From the NCBI GenBank assembly GCA_023438885.1, contig JAEXPS010000146.1, positions 1 through 11,708 on the forward strand: a stretch of DNA of 11,708 bases. Reading direction: 5' to 3'. The notes below the pieces were generated by a model. It was not told where the DNA came from, ran no database searches, and saw only the letters and a program-made list of their open reading frames with translations. Of the stretch, positions 1 through 5,810 are shown in pieces. Numbering within the stretch: the stretch's first letter is position 1; every line of letters begins with the position of its first letter. The DNA is from Actinomycetes bacterium (lineage in GTDB: Bacteria > Actinomycetota > Actinomycetes > Actinomycetales > Cellulomonadaceae). The translations under genes and the position numbers were made by a program.

Positions 1-276
1 CGCCAGGGCGCGACCGGCTTCCCGCCAGCTTGAGGCGTCTGACCTGCGCAAACGCGTCCCCTTCGTGGCAAGGCACCGGTTGTTGCGAGCGCCGATCACC
101 GGTACGTTCGATCCCGGCGCGCCGTCCTGGCGGGCATCTGCGACCTGCAGGGGAGCGGAGCGACGCAGGGGGCGGGCTCGACCTGGCCCGCGTGTCCAAC
201 AGAGAACGGCCGTAGCCGGCCGGTACGAAGGACACGCGGGCCGGTCGGTCGAGCGAAGGGGCACATCTCGCTGCCG
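1..276. other. Upstream region without a recognisable gene
   Basis: I see no convincing gene here. Open frames exist on both strands, but their translations are Arg/Pro/Gly-rich and look like high-GC noise. Frame 1 gives a ten-residue tail (RQGATGFPPA) ending in TGA at 31-33, which could be the C-terminus of a gene entering from the left; ten residues are too few to test this. The main structure is the inverted repeat described separately at 185-242. The lnt promoter follows at 277. Confidence 0.5.
185..242. repeat. 13-bp inverted repeat with 32-nt structured loop
   Basis: The arms GGCCCGCGTGTCC (185-197) and GGACACGCGGGCC (230-242) are perfect inverse complements. The 32-base loop holds a small nested hairpin, CGGC-cgta-GCCG (207-218), and the palindrome CCGGCCGG. 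It lies 35 bases before the -10-like element of lnt, so it is probably not in the lnt transcript. No T-run follows either arm. It may terminate an upstream gene, or it may be a protein-binding or cruciform site; the sequence does not decide. Confidence 0.55.
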
Positions 277-291
277 TAACCTGGCGCGGTG
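277..291 (+). promoter_or_regulatory. Leaderless promoter of lnt (-10 TAACCT)
   Basis: TAACCT at 277-282 matches the actinobacterial -10 pattern TANNNT. It sits six bases before the GTG at 289, so transcription would begin at or next to the start codon. No Shine-Dalgarno sequence precedes this GTG, which fits leaderless translation and supports this start. No clear -35 element is seen. Confidence 0.5.
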
Positions 292-1854
292 CCAGCCGCC
301 GAGCCGTCTCGCCTCACGACTCTCGTGCTGGCGGCTGCCGGGGGAGTGGCCACGCGGATGGCGTTCCCCGCACCCGGCTGGTGGCCCGCGGCCTACCTCG
401 GCATGGCGCTGCTCTTCCTCGCGCTGCGCCGCGACCGCGCCCGGTGGAACGCCCTCGTCGGTCTCGTCTGGGGGCTGGCCTTCTTCGGCCCGCTGATCAC
501 GTGGGCGAACGACGCCGTCGGCCCGGTCCCGTGGCTGGCGCTGACGGTGGCGGAGTCCGCCCTCGTCGCGCTGTTCGCCGCCGGCTGGACCTGGGCCCGC
601 CGCGGTGAGGCGGTGTGGCGCAGTGCCGGCCTTCAGGTGGTCGTCTTCACGGTCCTGTGGGTGGCTGTCGAGGAGCTGCGGCAGTACTGGCCTTTCGGTG
701 GGTTCCCCTGGGGTCGGCTGGCGTTCTCCCAGGCCGAGGCGCCGATGGCCGCCCTGGCGTCGCTCGGGGGCACGCCGCTGCTGTCCGCTGCGGTCGCCGC
801 GACCGGGGCGCTGCTCGCGCGAGCCGTGCTCGCGGCGAGGCGCGTGCGCGTGCTGCCGACCTTCGCCTGGCTCGGCGGCGTGGTCGCGCTGATGTGGGTG
901 GGGCTCGTCGTTCCCCTGGCGTCGAACGCCGAGACGGGCACGCTGAAGGTGGGCGTGGTCCAGGGCAACGTTCCCGGTGAAGGCCTCGACGCGTTCGGGC
1001 AGGCGTGGCAGGTGCTCGAGAACCACCTCGCCGGCACCCGTGCCCTGCTCGACCAGGTGACGCCCGGCGAGCTCGACCTGGTCCTGTGGCCGGAGAACGG
1101 GACGGACATCGACCCCCAGGCGAACGCCGACGCCGCCGCCGCCATCGACGAGGCGGCCCGCGAGGTCGACGCGCCCATGCTGATCGGCACCGTGCAGTAC
1201 CCGGAGTCAGGCGGCCGGTACAACACCACGGTGCTGTGGGAGCCCGGGCAGGGACCCGTCGCCAGCTACACCAAGCAACGGCCGGCCGCGTTCGCCGAGT
1301 ACATCCCGATGCGCGGCGTGGCCAGGCTCTTCTCGTCGGCGGTCGACCGGGTCACCCGCGACATGATCCCGGGCACGGAGGCGGGCTACCTGCCGCTGAC
1401 GTCCGAGCGCCTGGGGCGCACGGTGGGGATCGGCGACGTGATCTGCTTCGAGGTGGCGTACGACGACCTGGTGCGCTCGGCCGTGCGGGCCGGGGGAGAG
1501 CTCCTGGTGGTCCAGACGAACAACGCGACCTTCGGTGAGTCCGACGAGTCGACCCAGCAGCTGGCGATGAGCCAGCTGCGCGCCATCGAGCACGGCCGGG
1601 CCACCGTGCAGGTGTCGACGGTGGGTGTCAGTGCCGTCATCGCGCCGAACGGAGCCGTGCTGGCACGCACCGGGCTTTTCACGGCTGAGCAGGTCGTGGC
1701 TACGCTGCCCTTGCGGGACTCGCTGACGCTGGCCACGAGGCTGGGCGCCTGGCCCGCATGGATCATCGACGCCCTCGCGGTGTGCGTGGTCGTCGCCGGC
1801 GCCGCCGGAGCCGTCCGCGTGCGCCGTGACCAGAGGATCGAGGTAGCCGCATGA
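289..1854 (+). CDS. lnt: Apolipoprotein N-acyltransferase (Lnt)
   Basis: This membrane enzyme adds the third, amide-linked acyl chain to the N-terminal cysteine of lipoproteins. The 521-residue protein has the usual Lnt layout: hydrophobic membrane segments over about residues 8-210, an extracytoplasmic nitrilase (carbon-nitrogen hydrolase) domain over about 218-475, and a final membrane segment at 488-509. The catalytic triad is visible: Glu269 in WPEN, Lys329 in SYTKQ and Cys386 in VICFE. The conserved Glu337 (FAEYIP) and Glu388 next to the cysteine are also present, so it should be active. The GTG start is supported by the leaderless -10 element. Its last bases overlap ppm (ATGA), so the two are co-transcribed. 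In Mycobacterium tuberculosis the two activities are fused in Ppm1; here they are separate proteins. Confidence 0.93.
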   Translation: MPAAEPSRLTTLVLAAAGGVATRMAFPAPGWWPAAYLGMALLFLALRRDRARWNALVGLVWGLAFFGPLITWANDAVGPVPWLALTVAESALVALFAAGWTWARRGEAVWRSAGLQVVVFTVLWVAVEELRQYWPFGGFPWGRLAFSQAEAPMAALASLGGTPLLSAAVAATGALLARAVLAARRVRVLPTFAWLGGVVALMWVGLVVPLASNAETGTLKVGVVQGNVPGEGLDAFGQAWQVLENHLAGTRALLDQVTPGELDLVLWPENGTDIDPQANADAAAAIDEAAREVDAPMLIGTVQYPESGGRYNTTVLWEPGQGPVASYTKQRPAAFAEYIPMRGVARLFSSAVDRVTRDMIPGTEAGYLPLTSERLGRTVGIGDVICFEVAYDDLVRSAVRAGGELLVVQTNNATFGESDESTQQLAMSQLRAIEHGRATVQVSTVGVSAVIAPNGAVLARTGLFTAEQVVATLPLRDSLTLATRLGAWPAWIIDALAVCVVVAGAAGAVRVRRDQRIEVAA

Positions 1855-2630
1855 CGGACGCCGCCGTGGCACGCGTGCTGGTCGTCGTACCGACGTACGA
1901 CGAGCGTGACAGCCTTCCGGGCGCGATCGCCCGGCTCGCCGAGCACGTGCCCGACGCCGACGTTCTGGTCGTCGACGACGGCTCACCGGACGGAACCGCA
2001 GACCTGGCGGAGAAGCTGGGGGAGGCCGACGAGGCCACCCGCGGCCGCCGGGCCGTGCACGTGCTGCGACGCACGGCCAAGCAGGGCCTCGGGCCCGCGT
2101 ACCTCGCGGGGTTCGGCTGGGCGCTGGAGCGCGACTACGGCGTGATCGTCGAGATGGACGCCGATGGCTCGCACCGCGCCGAGGACCTGCCGCTGCTGCT
2201 GGCGCGGACCGGCGACGCTGAGCTGGTCATCGGGTCGCGCTGGGTCAAGGGTGGGCGCGTCGTCAACTGGCCGCTGCACCGCGAGGTGCTCTCCCGGTGC
2301 GCCAACACGTACACGAGGCTGGCCATCGGCATGAAGGTGCGCGACGCGACGGCCGGGTTCCGCGCCTACCGCGCCGACCTGCTGCGCACGCTGGCGCTGG
2401 ACGCCGTCGCCTCCCAGGGATACGGCTTCCAGGTGGACATGACGCTGCGCACCCTACGGGCCGGCGGGCGCGTGGTGGAGGTGCCGATCACGTTCGTCGA
2501 GCGCGAGCAGGGCGTCTCGAAGATGAGCAACGGCATCATCCTCGAGGCGATGCTCAACGTGGCCCGGTGGGGGATAGCCGAACGCTCCCGCCAGGTGGCG
2601 GGAGCGTTCCGGAGGATCGCGAAGCGCTGA
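1851..2630 (+). CDS. ppm: Polyprenol monophosphomannose synthase (GT2)
   Basis: This family 2 glycosyltransferase moves mannose from GDP-mannose to polyprenyl phosphate. The product is the donor for periplasmic mannosylation of lipoglycans and proteins. The 259 residues match the DPM1/Ppm1 catalytic domain: VPTYDERDSL at 13-22 (usually VPTYNE), VVDDGSPDGT at 40-49, the metal-binding DAD of EMDADGS (Asp103, Asp105), GSRWVKGG at 128-135, DATAGFRAYR at 165-174 and EREQGVSKM at 217-225. There is no C-terminal membrane region, as in the bacterial catalytic domain, so it probably docks to the membrane, perhaps through the neighbouring Lnt as reported for related actinobacteria. The ATG overlaps the lnt stop by four bases, indicating translational coupling. 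The last codons form a perfect hairpin. Confidence 0.92.
   Translation: MTDAAVARVLVVVPTYDERDSLPGAIARLAEHVPDADVLVVDDGSPDGTADLAEKLGEADEATRGRRAVHVLRRTAKQGLGPAYLAGFGWALERDYGVIVEMDADGSHRAEDLPLLLARTGDAELVIGSRWVKGGRVVNWPLHREVLSRCANTYTRLAIGMKVRDATAGFRAYRADLLRTLALDAVASQGYGFQVDMTLRTLRAGGRVVEVPITFVEREQGVSKMSNGIILEAMLNVARWGIAERSRQVAGAFRRIAKR
2580..2609 (-). terminator. 13-bp hairpin in the 3' end of ppm, probable rbpA terminator
   Basis: GAACGCTCCCGCC (2580-2592), loop AGGT, then GGCGGGAGCGTTC (2597-2609) form a perfect GC-rich 13-bp stem. It lies inside the last codons of ppm and starts 33 bases past the rbpA stop on the minus strand. That position suits a terminator for rbpA. On the plus strand it would fold before the ppm stop is translated, so it could serve both directions only when ribosomes are absent. 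No T-run follows, which is common in actinobacterial terminators. Confidence 0.6.
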
Positions 2631-2650
2631 GGTAGCGAGAGCTACGCGCT
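2623..2650. terminator. Second, interrupted hairpin across the ppm/rbpA stops
   Basis: GTAGC (2632-2636), loop GAGA, GCTAC (2641-2645) form an inner stem. AGCGC (2623-2627) and GCGCT (2646-2650) form an outer stem, with a four-base one-sided bulge. The structure spans both stop codons of the convergent pair. It may help to separate the two transcripts. It is weaker than the hairpin at 2580-2609. Confidence 0.35.
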
Positions 2651-2986
2651 GCGGCGCAGCTTGCCCGACCGCAGCAGGTCGAGCCGCTCGTCGAGCAGCT
2701 CCTGGAGCTCGCCGACGGTGCGCCGTTCGAGGAGCATGTCCCAGTGCGTGCGCGGCGGCTTGCCCGCCTTCGCCTCGGGCTTGGAGGCGTCGCGCAGGAT
2801 CGCCTCGGCCCCGCACCGGCACTCCCAGACCACCGGCACCTCGGCCTCGACCGAGAACGGCAGGATGATCGTGTGCCCGTTGGGGCAGTCGTAGTACGCC
2901 TGGAGCCGGGGGGCGAAGTCGACGCCGTCCTCCGTCTCCATGCTGTGGGACCCGATGCGCATGCCACGCAGTGAGCGGTTCGCCAT
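2642..2986 (-). CDS. rbpA: RNA polymerase-binding protein RbpA
   Basis: RbpA is an essential or stress-related actinobacterial factor that binds RNA polymerase and group 1/2 sigma factors and stabilises the open promoter complex. The 114-residue protein starts MANRSLRGMRIG and has the core domain with Cys34 and His38 (DCPNGH) and Cys56 and Cys58 (ECRCG), positions that match the zinc site of the Streptomyces protein. The sigma-interaction domain follows, with the near-invariant KPPRTHWDMLLERRT at 76-90 and the helix ELQELLDERLDLLR. The ATG at 2986 was chosen because GGAGG lies seven bases upstream and the N-terminus aligns with the family; the frame stays open further upstream. It faces ppm, the same arrangement as Rv2050/Rv2051c. 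The upstream ECF-type promoter suggests induction by thiol or oxidative stress. Confidence 0.95.
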   Translation of the reverse strand: MANRSLRGMRIGSHSMETEDGVDFAPRLQAYYDCPNGHTIILPFSVEAEVPVVWECRCGAEAILRDASKPEAKAGKPPRTHWDMLLERRTVGELQELLDERLDLLRSGKLRRSA

Positions 2987-3041
2987 GGGAACCTCCGTGC
3001 CGCCGCTGCGGCTTCGTGGGACGTGAACTTCCGAGAGGCTC

Positions 3042-3067
3042 AACGGGATCACGGGGCGCGATGTTCC
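3042..3067 (-). promoter_or_regulatory. ECF (SigR/SigH-type) promoter of rbpA
   Basis: On the minus strand GGAAC (3067-3063), 17 bases, then CGTT (3045-3042) match the SigR/SigH consensus, approximately GGAAY-N17-CGTT (GGAAT-N18-GTT in Streptomyces). Transcription would start near 3035, giving a leader of about 50 bases that contains the GGAGG ribosome site at about 2994-2998. Streptomyces rbpA is known to be controlled by the disulfide-stress sigma factor SigR. I see no equally good housekeeping promoter in this intergenic region. Confidence 0.65.
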
Positions 3068-3215
3068 GCCACGGGAGTGAATCTCTGGTGAACACTTCGA
3101 CGTCAGGGAAGGCACGGCTCTCGCCCCGGCGTCATCCTGCGAGCGGACGCAGGTCGGCACAGGGTCCACCCGCGCGCCGACGCCGCGCCGCGCGCCCGGC
3201 GAGGACGATGTCGGC

Positions 3216-4148
3216 ATGACGTCCCGAGCGCGGCTGATGCTCGCCCTGATCGTCGTCGGACTCGTGGCGGTTCCGATGGGCTCGGCCGCCGCGGCTCCTG
3301 TGCAGGGCATCGCCGCGCCGCAGGTCGTCCCACGGGCCGAGTGGGGCGCCCAGTCGCCGACCTGCACCTGGGGGAGCGCCCCCGGGTGGACCAACGCCGT
3401 GATCCACCACACGGACGGGCCCACGACGACGAACGCCGCCGACTCCGCAGAGGCGGTCCGTACCGTTCAGGGCGAACACATGAGCGGAAACGGCTGGTGC
3501 GACATCGGCTACCACTTCCTGGTGGACCAGCAGGGCACGATCTTCGAAGGTACGCAGGGCAGCATCGACGGTGTCCCGGTGGGTGCACACGTCGGCGGGT
3601 TCAACACCGGGTCACTGGGGGTCGCGCTGATCGGCGACTTCACCGAGCAGACGCCGTCCGCGGCGATGCTGGAGGCCGTCGGGCAGATCGTCGGCTGGGA
3701 GCTGGGTCTCTACGGAGTGGACCCGGACACCACGATCCTGCGCACGGCAGGTGAAGGCGTCGTCGGGCGGCCGATCGGCACGGAGCTGACGGTTCCGGTG
3801 ATCGCGGGCCACCGTGATCTTGGGGTGACGGAGTGCCCCGGTGACGCCGCCTACGAGCAGTTGCCCATGATCCGTGCAACGGCGGTCGGCGTCGTCCAGG
3901 CGATGCGGAGCTCCGGCCAGTTCGGCTCCCGCGCGCCGGCGGCCTCTGCGACGCTGCCGGCCGTCGGGGGTCTCGCGCGCAGCCTCGACGTGCCCGGCGG
4001 ACTGGTCGCCGTAGCCGCCGTGACCGTGGTTCTGAGCATCACAGTGGTGGCGCTGCGCGTGCGTCGCGCTCGGCGGCTCGCTGCACGACGGCGGCTCGTG
4101 GCTGAGCGCGGCGCTCCCAGAACGGCGACGTCCCGTCCCGTCGGATGA
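3216..4148 (+). CDS. Secreted, membrane-anchored N-acetylmuramoyl-L-alanine amidase (PGRP/amidase_2)
   Basis: This zinc amidase probably cleaves the bond between N-acetylmuramic acid and the stem peptide of peptidoglycan. Of 310 residues, 1-27 look like a signal peptide (hydrophobic 7-19, then GSAAAA). The PGRP-like domain runs from about 35 to 225: PRAEWGA near 39-45, VIHHTD at 62-67, GYHFLVD at 98-104, GSLGVALIGDF at 132-142, GHRD at 198-201 and TECPG at 205-209. The expected zinc ligands His64, His199 and Cys207 and the catalytic Tyr99 are all present. A linker leads to a membrane segment at about 262-281 and an Arg-rich cytoplasmic tail, so it is probably held on the outer face of the membrane. 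The start has a weak GAGGA ten bases upstream. It is divergent from rbpA. The role (cell separation, turnover or defence) is unknown. Confidence 0.85.
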   Translation: MTSRARLMLALIVVGLVAVPMGSAAAAPVQGIAAPQVVPRAEWGAQSPTCTWGSAPGWTNAVIHHTDGPTTTNAADSAEAVRTVQGEHMSGNGWCDIGYHFLVDQQGTIFEGTQGSIDGVPVGAHVGGFNTGSLGVALIGDFTEQTPSAAMLEAVGQIVGWELGLYGVDPDTTILRTAGEGVVGRPIGTELTVPVIAGHRDLGVTECPGDAAYEQLPMIRATAVGVVQAMRSSGQFGSRAPAASATLPAVGGLARSLDVPGGLVAVAAVTVVLSITVVALRVRRARRLAARRRLVAERGAPRTATSRPVG

Positions 4149-4210
4149 GCCGGAACACTGGCACGTCGCGCGCCGATAATGGACGTTATGACATCCAGGC
4201 TGATGACGCC

Positions 4211-4717
4211 CTATCGGGCTCCGCCGGCCGCCGAGGTCAGCGCCAACTCGTACCGCTCCTCCACCAGGCTGGCGTCACGTGGAAGCCGTTGCCGTACGCC
4301 GGTGCGGCGGAAGCCTGCGCGCACGTACAGGTCACCGGCGGCCGTGTTCCCGTCGAGCAGCCACAACGACACGGTGCGAGCACCTGCCGCCACCGCGTGG
4401 TCGCAGGCCGCGTCCAGCAGCGTCCACGCGATGCCCCGACGGCGGGCTTCGGGCGCCACCCAGAGCCCGACGACATGCCGGTCGTCGATCGGCGAGCCGG
4501 GCTCCTGGATCAGGCTGACCATCCCCCGGGGAACCGCCTCCTCGTCGAGAGCGAGCCAGGTGGGGGTCCCCCGCAGCCGCATCCGCCAGTGAGCCTCGGT
4601 GAACTTCTGCTCGCGGTCCAGAGCCGATCCGAAGGCATCCGGCGAGTCCGCCAGGGCCCGCAGCCGTACCTCACGCACCGCTCGCCACTGGTCCTCACCG
4701 ACTCGCACGATCCTCAC
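4211..4717 (-). CDS. GNAT-family N-acetyltransferase
   Basis: This is a single-domain GCN5-related acetyltransferase that uses acetyl-CoA; the acceptor is unknown. With the chosen GTG at 4717 it has 168 residues. It begins MRIVRVGEDQWRAVREVRLR and carries the common ALADSPDAFGS segment at 21-31. Motif A follows: VVGLWVAPEARRRGIAWTLL at about 82-101, with the acetyl-CoA loop ARRRGIA. Motif B is the helix and strand ending LYVRAGFRRTG at 130-140. A start at ATG 4756 is possible but adds 13 residues (MGEWLPSAAC...) outside the normal fold. CATGCT eight bases before the GTG may be a poor leaderless -10. It faces the amidase gene and diverges from the ParA gene. Confidence 0.83.
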   Translation of the reverse strand: MRIVRVGEDQWRAVREVRLRALADSPDAFGSALDREQKFTEAHWRMRLRGTPTWLALDEEAVPRGMVSLIQEPGSPIDDRHVVGLWVAPEARRRGIAWTLLDAACDHAVAAGARTVSLWLLDGNTAAGDLYVRAGFRRTGVRQRLPRDASLVEERYELALTSAAGGAR

Positions 4718-4780
4718 GGGCGCCCAGCATGCCGCACTCGGGAGCCACTCCCCCACATGGGTGTCGGCGTGGCGTGTTTG

Positions 4781-4806
4781 CCCTGGTCAGGGACATATGC
4801 CCTGGT
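4781..4806. repeat. Overlapping CCCTG/CAGGG repeats between GNAT and ParA genes
   Basis: Three half-sites are packed together: CCCTG (4781-4785), CAGGG (4788-4792) and CCCTG (4800-4804). The first pair is an inverted repeat with a 2-base gap, the second pair one with a 7-base gap. TGCCCTGGT also recurs as a direct repeat at 4779-4787 and 4798-4806, 19 bases apart. The position between two divergent genes suggests an operator or a protein-binding site, but no regulator can be named. Confidence 0.4.
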
Positions 4807-4887
4807 GGGCCGATCGGGTGAAGCCGCTTGCCGGGTCGGCGTGGGAGGCTCCGCCCGAGCAGGTTTCCCCGGGGCGCCTCGCGCCGA

Positions 4888-4903
4888 TACGGTGGGCGGC
4901 GTG
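4888..4903 (+). promoter_or_regulatory. Leaderless promoter of the ParA-like gene (-10 TACGGT)
   Basis: TACGGT at 4888-4893 fits TANNNT and sits seven bases before GTG 4901, so the transcript would start at the initiation codon. No Shine-Dalgarno site is seen. This decides the start of a frame that is otherwise open for some 750 bases upstream. The -35 region is not recognisable. Confidence 0.5.
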
Positions 4904-5686
4904 CTGGTGCTCGGTGTGTGCAGCCTCAAAGGCGGGGTCGGCAAGACGTCGGTGACGCTCGGCCTCGCGTCGGCGGCGCTCGAGAAGGGCGTCCGTACGC
5001 TCGTCGTCGACCTCGATCCCCAGGGCGACAGCACCATGTCGCTCGCCGCGGAGCGCGACGCGGGCGACGTCTCCACCGTCCTCGACGATCCCGGTGCGCA
5101 CACCGTCAAGGCGGCGACGGTCCCGGCCGGATGGGCCGACGACGGCATCGACGTCATCGTCGGCTCCGAACGCACCGTGCTCCACGACCGCCTCGACGAC
5201 GGGGACATCGGCCGGCTGCGCGCTGCCCTCTCGCACGTCGACGACTACGGCCTTGTCCTCGTCGACTGCCCGCCGTCGCTCGGCGGCCTGACCCGAACGG
5301 GCCTCGCCGCGTGCGACCGCGCGCTCGTCGTGACCGAGCCGGGGCTCTTCTCCGTCATGGCCGTGGGCCGCGCGCTGCGCACCGTCGATGAGCTTCGCCG
5401 TGGCCCGGCGCCCGCGCTGCAGCCGCTCGGCATCGTCGTCAACCGGGTGCGGCACCGCTCGGTGGAGCAGGCGTACCGGCTCGAGGAGCTCCAGCGCCTC
5501 TACGGCCCGCTTCTGCTCAACCCGCCGGTGCCCGAGCGCGCGGCACTCCAGCAGGCCCAGGGTGCGGCGCGGCCGATCCACAGCTGGCCCGGACCGGCGG
5601 CGGTCGAGCTCGCGGGAGCGTTCGACGCGCTGCTGGACCGCGCGCTGCGCGCGCCGCGGCCGCCTACCACGCGCGTCAGCGGCTAA
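4901..5686 (+). CDS. Orphan ParA/MinD-type P-loop ATPase
   Basis: This 261-residue deviant-Walker ATPase belongs to the ParA family, which positions DNA or protein complexes by cycling on the nucleoid or membrane. The Walker A motif KGGVGKTS is at residues 10-17 with the signature Lys10, DLDPQGDST (the A' motif) at 37-45, and Walker B LVLVDCPP at 118-125. NRVRHRS at 181-187 and the VPERAALQQAQ segment at 210-220 are family-typical. It has no N-terminal helix-turn-helix, so it is a small ParA. I chose GTG 4901 because it places Walker A at residue 10, as in the family; the open frame upstream runs antisense to the GNAT gene. No parB or parS-like site is present, so a role in chromosome partition cannot be assumed. 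A PldP-like or other positioning role is possible. Confidence 0.85.
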   Translation: MLVLGVCSLKGGVGKTSVTLGLASAALEKGVRTLVVDLDPQGDSTMSLAAERDAGDVSTVLDDPGAHTVKAATVPAGWADDGIDVIVGSERTVLHDRLDDGDIGRLRAALSHVDDYGLVLVDCPPSLGGLTRTGLAACDRALVVTEPGLFSVMAVGRALRTVDELRRGPAPALQPLGIVVNRVRHRSVEQAYRLEELQRLYGPLLLNPPVPERAALQQAQGAARPIHSWPGPAAVELAGAFDALLDRALRAPRPPTTRVSG

Positions 5687-5715
5687 GGGCGCCAGCCGGG
5701 CGACCAGTCGGCCTT

Positions 5716-5739
5716 GCGCGGCCGCGCTGCGGCCCGCGC
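5716..5739 (+). terminator. Hairpin after the ParA-like gene
   Basis: GGCCGC (5720-5725), loop GCT, GCGGCC (5729-5734) are perfectly complementary. The stem extends by GCGC (5716-5719) with GCGC (5736-5739) around one bulged C. It begins 30 bases past the stop and ends 20 bases before the -35 of the ROK operon, so it probably insulates the operon from upstream transcription. No T-run follows. Confidence 0.55.
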
Positions 5740-5759
5740 ACCTCCCGGGATGCCGCATC

Positions 5760-5805
5760 TTGACAGCGTTCCTTCGGACAATAAACTAACGTCCGAACAA
5801 AGGAG
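5760..5805 (+). promoter_or_regulatory. Promoter and operator of the ROK/ABC/GH1 operon
   Basis: A perfect -35 TTGACA (5760-5765), a 16-base spacer and -10 TAAACT (5782-5787) form the clearest sigma-70-type promoter in the window. The inverted repeat TTCGGAC (5773-5779), 11 bases, GTCCGAA (5791-5797) encloses the -10. The A+T-rich centre is typical of ROK operators. A repressor bound here would block RNA polymerase, which points to autoregulation by the ROK protein. The ribosome site AGGAG (5801-5805) lies five bases before GTG 5811. Confidence 0.75.
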
Positions 5806-5810
5806 TCGTC

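Noticed and set aside
30..496. Small open frames before and over the start of lnt
   Set aside because: They have no ribosome site, no recognisable domain and noise-like composition, and the later part overlaps lnt in another frame.
3107..3133. GGAAG-N18-CGTC on the plus strand as an ECF promoter for the amidase gene
   Set aside because: The -35 deviates from GGAAC and the -10 is only CGTC; such matches are expected by chance in this GC range. Kept as a weak possibility only.
4208..4219. GCCC-tatc-GGGC as a terminator between the amidase and GNAT genes
   Set aside because: A 4-bp stem overlapping the GNAT stop is too short to call.
4145..4900. Long open frame continuous with the ParA-like gene at its N-terminal side
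   Set aside because: It runs antisense to a GNAT gene with clear motifs, contains no recognisable domain, and the ParA fold starts at GTG 4901. The frame is open because of high GC content.
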